A stretch of 5,231 nt of DNA, from the NCBI GenBank assembly GCA_017411945.1, contig JAFQPD010000109.1, positions 1 through 5,231 on the forward strand, read 5' to 3'. Shown here piece by piece: positions 1 through 4,163 of the stretch. The stretch is from Mailhella sp. GTDB lineage: Bacteria; Desulfobacterota; Desulfovibrionia; Desulfovibrionales; Desulfovibrionaceae. Position 1 is the first letter of the stretch. Each line of letters begins with the position of its first letter. The translations under genes were made by a program, and so were the position numbers. The notes under the pieces are model-generated. The model was not told the origin of the DNA. It made no database searches and was given only the letters and a program-made list of their open reading frames with translations.

Positions 1-1
1 A

Positions 2-184
2 TCACCCATGACTCCTGCGCGCCGCATATATCCCAACTGCCGCAATAGCGAAGGCAATGCCTGCCACAACAGCATAAACCAGGAGTTCTCCAATCAAAAG
101 TCTTTGGAAGAGGGGGATGGGGTTCGGGGAAGGGGGAGAGAGCCTTTCTTCAGAAAGGTTTCTCCCCCTTCCCCGTAAACTCAT
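2..184 (-). CDS. doubtful small single-pass membrane peptide (60 aa)
   Basis: The open frame starts at an ATG that overlaps the stop of the upstream repressor gene (ATGA overlap) and ends in TGA at the window edge. Residues about 29-55 form one hydrophobic helix (LLIGELLVYAVVAGIAFAIA core) followed by a short basic tail (AARRSHG), as in a small inner-membrane peptide. Against it, the first 20 or so residues are encoded by the two arms of the hairpin at 126-174 and read as low-complexity Arg/Ser/Pro. No Shine-Dalgarno sequence is visible. Codon third positions are much less G/C-rich than in the neighbouring genes. If the gene is real, translation may be coupled to the repressor or begin at a non-ATG codon after the hairpin. 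I do not recognise a family, and it may equally be non-coding DNA downstream of a terminator. Confidence 0.25.
   Translation of the reverse strand: MSLRGRGRNLSEERLSPPSPNPIPLFQRLLIGELLVYAVVAGIAFAIAAVGIYAARRSHG
126..174 (-). terminator. long hairpin just after the repressor stop codon
   Basis: Bases 126-139 (GGGGAAGGGGGAGA) pair perfectly with 161-174. After a one-base bulge (140), one A-U and one G-U pair continue the stem. A second perfect arm follows, CCTTTC (143-148) with GAAAGG (153-158), closing a four-base loop (149-152). On the minus strand it begins six bases after the repressor stop, which suits a transcription end or 3'-protecting stem. Neither side carries a run of U, so it is not a textbook intrinsic terminator. 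It could also be a dispersed genomic hairpin repeat. Confidence 0.6.
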
Positions 185-936
185 ATCTCTCTACAGCACC
201 AAATGACTCTGCCTATCACTCTCACGGAGTCGGCGAGGTCGCCGCGGAGGTCGACGCGGATAGGTTCGTATTCGGGGTTGCGGCTGCGCAGGACGAGCGT
301 GCCTCCGGGCAGGGTCTCCACCTGTTTCACATAAATTTCTTCATTTATCCCCATGGCATAGATGGCGTGCCCGTAGATCTGCGTTTTGCTCTGGTCCACG
401 AGGACCATGTCGCCGTGGCGGATGTCGGGCTCCATGCTGTCGCCGCAGACTTTCATGAGCACCATTTTCTCAGGGTCGCCCTTGCGGCAGAGCCAGTCTG
501 AGCGGAAGGAGAAGTAGGACTGCACCTCGCCGTCGGTCTCCAGGCTGCCCCGGCCTGCTGCAAGGCGCGCGCTCACAAGCGGGACCATGACGATGTCGAT
601 GCTGTCGTCCGTTCCGGCAGGAACTTCCCCGAAGAAGCTGCGGCCGCGCAGGCGGCGCTGGTCCGTCTCGAGCCTCTGCGCATCCTCCTTGGCCGAAGCG
701 GGAGCCGCGGCCCCGGCAGGAACGGCGCCGGGCCCCTTCCCGAAGAATATCCAGTCCGTGGAAAGGCCGAACTGTGCGGCCACCTTGAGAACCCAGCCGT
801 CAGGGATGCGGCCCTTGCGGCGCGCCTGGCTCACGGCCTGCGGGGAGACCCCGAGCAGTTCGGCGAGCTGGCTGTCGCGCCGGAGTCCGGCGCCCTGAAG
901 CAGACGATCGAGAGTTTCTGGCGTAGCGTTGTTCAT
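181..936 (-). CDS. CI/LexA-like repressor: HTH plus S24 self-cleaving peptidase
   Basis: This 251-residue protein has the layout of phage CI-type and LexA-type repressors. Residues about 8-67 are a CI-family helix-turn-helix (SQLAELLGVSPQAVSQARRKG, then the WIFFGKGP end). Residues 70-112 are an Ala/Pro/charged linker. Residues about 115-250 are a peptidase S24 fold. The catalytic dyad is visible: Ser167 in GDSMEP and Lys204 in YVKQV, 37 residues apart as in E. coli LexA (S119/K156). PLVSARLAAG matches the LexA cleavage region, so the scissile bond is probably Ala127-Gly128. Inferred role: dimeric DNA-binding repressor inactivated by RecA-stimulated self-cleavage after DNA damage. The start is fixed by an in-frame TAA at 946-948, only nine bases upstream of the ATG. 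No phage structural or integrase genes lie nearby, so it may be a prophage remnant or a domesticated stress regulator. Confidence 0.9.
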   Translation of the reverse strand: MNNATPETLDRLLQGAGLRRDSQLAELLGVSPQAVSQARRKGRIPDGWVLKVAAQFGLSTDWIFFGKGPGAVPAGAAAPASAKEDAQRLETDQRRLRGRSFFGEVPAGTDDSIDIVMVPLVSARLAAGRGSLETDGEVQSYFSFRSDWLCRKGDPEKMVLMKVCGDSMEPDIRHGDMVLVDQSKTQIYGHAIYAMGINEEIYVKQVETLPGGTLVLRSRNPEYEPIRVDLRGDLADSVRVIGRVIWCCREI

Positions 937-942
937 GCATTT

Positions 943-971
943 GGTTTAGAGGAAGGCATCTCCAAAGTCAA
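943..971 (-). promoter_or_regulatory. candidate promoter of the repressor gene, nearly leaderless
   Basis: On the minus strand there is a TTGACT -35 box (971-966), a 17-base spacer and a weak TAAACC -10 box (948-943). The repressor ATG (936-934) lies only six bases beyond the -10, so a transcript starting at the usual distance would begin at or beside the start codon. No Shine-Dalgarno sequence sits within 20 bases of the ATG; the nearest GGAGA ends 22 bases away. Leaderless translation, as for lambda cI from pRM, would fit. The -10 match is poor, so this is tentative. Confidence 0.45.
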
Positions 972-1096
972 CCAAAAATTAAAAAATTAATTCTTGAGAA
1001 AAATATAAACTTTTAGTTGACAAAATAAACGCAAAGTGCAAAAAGGGAATCGTGCACAGGGTGGCACTCAATGAAAAAATCAATCCCTGTCTTTAT

Positions 1097-1102
1097 AGGA
1101 GA
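1097..1102 (+). promoter_or_regulatory. Shine-Dalgarno site that fixes the 68-aa gene start
   Basis: AGGAGA lies six bases before the ATG at 1109. The frame is open further upstream to a GTG at 1052, but that codon has no ribosome binding site. The longer 87-residue version is therefore unlikely. Confidence 0.8.
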
Positions 1103-1108
1103 TCTATC

Positions 1109-1315
1109 ATGGCTATGAGCGACGATATCCGCAGTGTGCGTTCCTTCCTCGGCTCCCTCAGCTCCGAAACTTTCACCCCTGCCCTCATGGCCCTCGCATG
1201 CAGCAACCTCGAAGCTCTGGCCGAACAGGCCGAAGCCCTTGAGAACACGCCGCTTGCCGTGAACCGCATGCCGCGCCGCCGCCAGAATTCGCGCCAGCTT
1301 TCCCTGCTCCAGTAG
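1109..1315 (+). CDS. small uncharacterised alpha-helical protein (68 aa)
   Basis: The gene has a good ribosome binding site and a clean stop, and it encodes 68 residues. I do not recognise a family. Residues 4-46 look all-helical and acidic (SDDIRSVRSFLGSLSSETF, then ALMALACSNLEALAEQAEALE, which has amphipathic spacing). Residues 53-62 are strongly basic (RMPRRRQNSR). The last residues are QLSLLQ, which resembles the QL[S/D]LF peptide that docks on the bacterial DNA sliding clamp. There is no signal peptide, membrane helix or recognisable helix-turn-helix. It is transcribed divergently from the S24 repressor across a shared A/T-rich region, the position of a cro-like or repressor-controlled gene. 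Control by that repressor is an inference. A second in-frame ATG at 1115 would give a 66-residue form. Confidence 0.7.
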   Translation: MAMSDDIRSVRSFLGSLSSETFTPALMALACSNLEALAEQAEALENTPLAVNRMPRRRQNSRQLSLLQ

Positions 1316-1479
1316 CCCCGGCCTGCAGGAGCGCGGCGCACGCCGGGCTCTGCCGCCCGCCGCGGGCAGGCCGCAGTATGCCTGCGAAAGCCCGCAGGGG
1401 CCGGAGCCGCATCCGGCCCGCAATGCCGTCATTCCTTTTCCGCTGCCGGCGGCTCCCTCACTCCGGCTGCGCAAACGCA
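1316..1479. other. GC-rich intergenic DNA, no gene seen
   Basis: Nothing here reads as a gene on either strand; the open frames crossing it are low-complexity Ala/Gly/Arg products. An imperfect stem can form directly at the stop of the 68-residue gene, AGCCCCGGC (1314-1322) with GCCGGGCT (1342-1349). It has no following T-run. Confidence 0.5.
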
Positions 1480-1512
1480 AAAAGCCCAGCCTTTCTTCGA
1501 GGCCGGGCTTTT
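1480..1512. terminator. bidirectional intrinsic terminator
   Basis: AAAAGCCC (1480-1487) pairs with GGGCTTTT (1505-1512). After one A-C mismatch, GCC (1489-1491) pairs with GGC (1501-1503) around a nine-base loop. The plus strand runs into TTTTGCTGTTTG and the minus strand into TTTTTGCG, so it can stop transcription from both sides. It lies between two convergent units: the 68-residue gene, and the operon whose last stop codon is at 1556. Confidence 0.85.
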
Positions 1513-1555
1513 GCTGTTTGAGGAATGGCGGGGCGTTCCGCGCTGTTCCAGCAGG

Positions 1556-3130
1556 CTAGAGGCTGCGGTTCTTGTAGACGAACTGATGCGGGTCTATGCC
1601 GTATTTCTTCACCTTGTAGTTCACGATGCGGTAGCTGGACTTCAGGTCGCGGGCGGCCTTGAGCATGTTGCCGCCGGCCTTGATGAGCGCGTCCACCAGC
1701 ATCTCCTTCTCGAAGCGGGTCACGGCGTCGCCAAGCGAGAGCCCGGCTTCCGTGGCGGAGCTTTCGGCCGTCTGGAGCGAAGGGGGGAGGTCGCCGGCGC
1801 GGATGACGTGGCCTTCGCAGTACTGTGCCGCACGCTGGAGCGCGCTGGTGAGCTCGGAGATGTTGCCCGGCCAGAAGTAGCGCGTCATGAGCTCAAGCGC
1901 GGGGAAGGATATGCGCTTTATCTGTTCCTCGCCGCTGCCGGAAAGCCGTTCGAGCAGATGCTCGACCAGCGGGACTATGTCTTCGCGGCGTTCGCGCAGG
2001 GGCGGAACATGCAGGGAGCATGCGCTCAGGCGTTCGTAGAGCTCGCGGGAGAAGCGGCCCTGTTCCGCCAGCGATTCGAGCGATGCGCTGGTGGCCGCGA
2101 TGATGCGCACGTCCACGGGCACGGGGTCGGTCCCGCCCTGCCGGAGCACGCGGTGCTCCTTCGCGAGGCGGAGCAGGGCTTCCTGTGCGGGGGGCGTGAG
2201 GGCGTCCACTGCGTCGAGGAAGATGGTGCCCGTGTTCGCCTGTTCGAAGAGGCCCTTCTGCGTCTGCATGGCGCCGAGGAAGGCTCCCTTCTGGTAGCCG
2301 CAGAGCTCGCTGAGTATGCGCTCCGGCGGGATGGTGCCGCAGTGGCAGACCACGAGGGGCACGTCGCTGCGGGGGCTGGAAGCGTGTATGCGTTCGGCAA
2401 GGCGTTCCTTGCCCACGCCGGGCTCGCCGCAGAGCAGCACGGGGGCGCGGCCCTGGGCCAGGTGCGCCACCTGTTCGAGGATGTGGCGCATGACCTTGGA
2501 CTGGGCGACGAAGGCATCGGCCTCGCCCGGGCCGGATTCCCCGCGCGAGGCGGGCAGGCGGCGCTGGCGGCCGAGGTCTTCCTGCAGATAGGCGGCCTCG
2601 TTGGCTATCATAGCGGCGGCCACCTCCATGAACACGCGGCGCTGTTCGAGGTCCTCGCGGGAGACGAAGACGGCGTCGGCGTTCAGCGTGCCGATGACCT
2701 CGCGCGCGGCGAAGGGGCCTTCGCCCATGGGGGCGAGGATGGGCACGGAGATGAAGGAGAGGCGTTCCATCTCTTCTTCGCTGCGTTCGAAGAGCAGGCT
2801 GAGGAAGAGCTTGTCGCCTTTCAGCTTCTCCACGATGACGGAGCGGCCCGTGGCGAAGACCTGGCCCGTGACGCCCACGCCGGGCGCGTAGCCGCCGTGC
2901 TTCTCACGGGGCTGGGCGTCGGCAAGGCTGAGGCGCAGCATGCCGGTCTCCGGGTCGAAGAGGACGAGGTGCGGGCGAAGGAAGCCGTGCCTTTCCGAGA
3001 GTTTGTGGAGCAGGGAGGTGAGGCTGGCCTGGAAGGGGCGCTTGGGGCCCATCTCGCTGGCCATGAGACGCAGGGTCTCCAGCCAGGGGCTCACATCGCT
3101 GTTCGGGGTGAGGTCGTACGAGTGAGGCAT
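1556..3130 (-). CDS. divergent sigma-54-type regulator: GAF, AAA+, Fis HTH
   Basis: This 524-residue protein has the NifA-like domain order. Residues about 35-180 are a GAF sensor (GVGVTGQVFATGRSVIVEKL). Residues about 205-440 are the sigma-54-interaction AAA+ domain. Residues about 465-512 are a Fis-type helix-turn-helix (GGNMLKAARDLKSSYRIVNY, then KVKKYGIDP). Walker A is intact (GEPGVGKE, 235-242), as is VPPLRERREDI (375-385). Many functional positions differ from the family: GAFLGA (282-287) for GAFTGA, FLDAV (304-308) for FLDE, AATS (345-348) for AATN, FSRELYERL (360-368) lacking the first finger Arg but keeping Arg367, and WPGNISEL (420-427) lacking the sensor II Arg. It probably binds ATP but hydrolyses it poorly. 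Normal sigma-54 activation is doubtful, and it may act as a DNA-binding regulator by another route. GGAGGG stands four bases before the ATG, and the upstream gene ends 12 bases away, so both are co-transcribed. Confidence 0.9.
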   Translation of the reverse strand: MPHSYDLTPNSDVSPWLETLRLMASEMGPKRPFQASLTSLLHKLSERHGFLRPHLVLFDPETGMLRLSLADAQPREKHGGYAPGVGVTGQVFATGRSVIVEKLKGDKLFLSLLFERSEEEMERLSFISVPILAPMGEGPFAAREVIGTLNADAVFVSREDLEQRRVFMEVAAAMIANEAAYLQEDLGRQRRLPASRGESGPGEADAFVAQSKVMRHILEQVAHLAQGRAPVLLCGEPGVGKERLAERIHASSPRSDVPLVVCHCGTIPPERILSELCGYQKGAFLGAMQTQKGLFEQANTGTIFLDAVDALTPPAQEALLRLAKEHRVLRQGGTDPVPVDVRIIAATSASLESLAEQGRFSRELYERLSACSLHVPPLRERREDIVPLVEHLLERLSGSGEEQIKRISFPALELMTRYFWPGNISELTSALQRAAQYCEGHVIRAGDLPPSLQTAESSATEAGLSLGDAVTRFEKEMLVDALIKAGGNMLKAARDLKSSYRIVNYKVKKYGIDPHQFVYKNRSL

Positions 3131-3142
3131 GATGCCCTCCGC

Positions 3143-3901
3143 CTACTTCTGGAGCAGGGCGATGCGGGCGCGGAAGAACGCGGCGCCTTCCTGATCGGTG
3201 GGGGCGAGGGAGCTGATGGCCTTTTCGAGGGAGGCGACGGCGCCGGCCTTGTCGCCAGCGGCTTCGGCGGCTTCTGCGCTCTGCTGGTGGATGGCGGCCT
3301 TCACGTTGGCGGGGGCGTTCAGCACCACGGCTTCGAAGATGGCGCGGGCCTCGGCGTACTTGCCGGCGTGCATGAGGGCCTGGGCCTGACCCATGCTGGC
3401 GGAGAAGCCGAGGGGGCTGTCGCCTTCGGCGGCGGCTACCTTTTCGTAGCAGGCGGCGGCCTTGGCGTAGTCCTCAAGTTCCATGGCGGTGGTGGCGAGC
3501 TCGAGAGTGCTGGATGTCACGAGCATGGAGGGGGCTCCGGCGATGAACTTTTCCAGCTCTCCGGCGCGGCGGGCGGCATCCTGGATGGAGATGACGCGGC
3601 CGAGCTGGCCCTGGGCCTCGCGCAGGTTCTTTTCGACGTACCACTGCCAGCCGGCGATGGCGAGGATGACGACCACCAGGCTCACCACGCCGGCGGCTAT
3701 CTTGGGGGCGTGGTTGGACACGAAATTCCAGAGGGGGGCGGCTTCGGGGCTGATCTCGGCCTGCATTTCCTTGGTGAACTGGGGGATGTTCACGCCGCCC
3801 ATGACAGGGTCGGAACCGCCTCCCATGATGGGGTCGGTGCCGGGGCGGGAAACGGGAGCGGAAAGGGGGGTGGGCTTCTGGATGGTAGGACGCTGGGCCA
3901 T
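3143..3901 (-). CDS. single-pass membrane protein with TPR-like repeats (252 aa)
   Basis: Residues 1-65 are a Pro/Gly-rich, probably cytoplasmic segment that contains two eight-residue units in tandem (DPIMGGGS, DPVMGGVN; 23-38). Residues about 66-88 form one transmembrane helix (KIAAGVVSLVVVILAIAGWQW). The rest is helical: about 98-122, then TPR-like hairpins at 131-160 (YAKAAACYEKVAAAEG), 167-198 (GKYAEARAIFEAVVLNAPA) and 201-236 (GDKAGAVASLEKAISSLAP). The layout resembles YfgM-like ancillary proteins with a periplasmic TPR domain, but I cannot name an ortholog. An AGGAGA six bases before the ATG at 3901 supports this start over an ATG 14 codons upstream. It is the first gene of the operon with the GAF/AAA+ regulator. 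A functional link between them is plausible but not shown. Confidence 0.82.
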   Translation of the reverse strand: MAQRPTIQKPTPLSAPVSRPGTDPIMGGGSDPVMGGVNIPQFTKEMQAEISPEAAPLWNFVSNHAPKIAAGVVSLVVVILAIAGWQWYVEKNLREAQGQLGRVISIQDAARRAGELEKFIAGAPSMLVTSSTLELATTAMELEDYAKAAACYEKVAAAEGDSPLGFSASMGQAQALMHAGKYAEARAIFEAVVLNAPANVKAAIHQQSAEAAEAAGDKAGAVASLEKAISSLAPTDQEGAAFFRARIALLQK

Positions 3902-3907
3902 GACATT

Positions 3908-3913
3908 TCTCCT
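3908..3913 (-). promoter_or_regulatory. Shine-Dalgarno site that fixes the TPR gene start
   Basis: The minus strand reads AGGAGA, then six bases, then ATG (3901-3899). The upstream in-frame ATG at 3943 has no comparable site and would add 14 residues unlike a conserved domain (MSPPQEIHSSRRNV). Confidence 0.8.
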
Positions 3914-3960
3914 GCTGGAGTGGATTTCCTGTGGGGGCGACATTGTGCGCCAATGGAAGG

Positions 3961-3989
3961 ACGCTAGTAGAGTTTGACATAAATGTCAA
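3961..3989 (-). promoter_or_regulatory. candidate sigma-70-type promoter of the TPR/regulator operon
   Basis: On the minus strand, a perfect TTGACA -35 box (3989-3984) is followed by a 17-base spacer and a TAGCGT -10 box (3966-3961), which matches the consensus only as TAnnnT. Transcription would start near 3954, giving a leader of roughly 50 bases before the ATG. The -35 is embedded in the palindrome at 3973-3990. Confidence 0.55.
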
Positions 3990-3990
3990 A
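3973..3990. promoter_or_regulatory. perfect 18-bp palindrome, candidate operator
   Basis: TTTGACAT-AA-ATGTCAAA has two perfect eight-base arms around a two-base centre. It covers the -35 box and the start of the spacer of the minus-strand operon, where a bound dimer would block RNA polymerase. The half-site spacing (GA-N8-TC) does not fit the CRP/FNR pattern (GA-N6-TC), so I name no regulator. The other strand also shows TTGACA (3974-3979) but no -10 follows it, so it is probably not a second promoter. Confidence 0.5.
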
Positions 3991-4072
3991 AGAAAAGCGG
4001 CTTCTGGCGCATCCTTTTCCCTTTCAAAATGTTTCCCGGAGCTGGCGTGACCATTTTTGTTCCTTTTTATCC

Positions 4073-4100
4073 GGCAAAGGGCCGCTTTGGCGGCCTTGCC
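4073..4100. repeat. GC-rich stem-loop upstream of the proA promoter
   Basis: GGCCGC (4080-4085) pairs with GCGGCC (4090-4095) around a TTTG loop. With two single-base bulges the stem extends to GGC/GCC at 4073-4075 and 4098-4100. Neither strand has a T-run after it, and it lies before the proA -35 box, so it is neither a clear terminator nor part of the proA leader. Confidence 0.4.
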
Positions 4101-4102
4101 CC

Positions 4103-4131
4103 TTGCGCGGCGGGCCCCGGCGGCATATATT
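4103..4131 (+). promoter_or_regulatory. likely sigma-70-type promoter of proA
   Basis: TTGCGC (4103-4108, four of six matches to TTGACA), a 17-base spacer and TATATT (4126-4131, five of six matches to TATAAT). Transcription would start near 4138 and leave a leader of about 25 bases containing the ribosome binding site. The leader is too short for an attenuator or riboswitch. Confidence 0.6.
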
Positions 4132-4151
4132 AAAGGATGCAAGTCTGAACG

Positions 4152-4158
4152 AAGGAGA
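4152..4158 (+). promoter_or_regulatory. Shine-Dalgarno site of proA
   Basis: AAGGAGA lies five bases before the ATG at 4164. It supports this start, and hence the unusual N-terminal extension. The next in-frame ATG (4326) would cut into the conserved domain. Confidence 0.8.
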
Positions 4159-4163
4159 GATCC

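Larger units (their letters stand above)
937..1108. promoter_or_regulatory. A/T-rich divergent control region with inverted repeats
   Basis: This stretch separates the repressor from the divergent small gene, and positions 970-1030 are far richer in A/T than anything else in the window. It holds several symmetric elements: TTTGGTT (940-946) with AACCAAA (970-976), which straddle the repressor -10 and -35; GTCAAC (967-972) with GTTGAC (1016-1021); AACT-TTT-AGTT (1008-1018); and TTCTTGAGAA (991-1000). A perfect TTGACA -35 box faces the small gene at 1017-1022, but no acceptable -10 follows at 16-18 bases. This is the likely place for repressor operators, by analogy with CI-type switches. Which repeat is the operator cannot be decided from one copy. 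Confidence 0.5.

Noticed and set aside
8..178. 56-codon plus-strand frame starting at the ATG at 8
   Set aside because: It has no visible ribosome binding site, ends inside the hairpin, and has a composition unlike a protein.
181..936. complete prophage or att site around the repressor
   Set aside because: No integrase, excisionase, structural gene, tRNA or flanking direct repeat is visible in the window.
1062..1077. TGGCAC resembling a sigma-54 -24 element upstream of the 68-residue gene
   Set aside because: The -12 GC is absent at the required spacing (AA is found there), so it is not a sigma-54 promoter.
1013..1480. 155-codon minus-strand frame over the small gene and the GC-rich gap
   Set aside because: It has no ribosome binding site, is low-complexity, runs out of the terminator stem, and overlaps a better-supported plus-strand gene.
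1511..3967. 818-codon open frame on the plus strand across the regulator and TPR genes
   Set aside because: It is the antisense shadow of two genes with clear domains on the minus strand. The product is Gly/Ala/His/Glu-rich low complexity, has no ribosome binding site, and arises from G/C-ending codons.
3974..4002. plus-strand promoter using the TTGACA in the palindrome
   Set aside because: The -10 position reads GCGGCT. The TTGACA on this strand is simply the mirror arm of the palindrome.
4029..4133. 34-codon frame upstream of proA that might be a leader peptide
   Set aside because: It has no Shine-Dalgarno sequence, no run of proline or glutamate codons, and lies mostly upstream of the likely proA transcription start.
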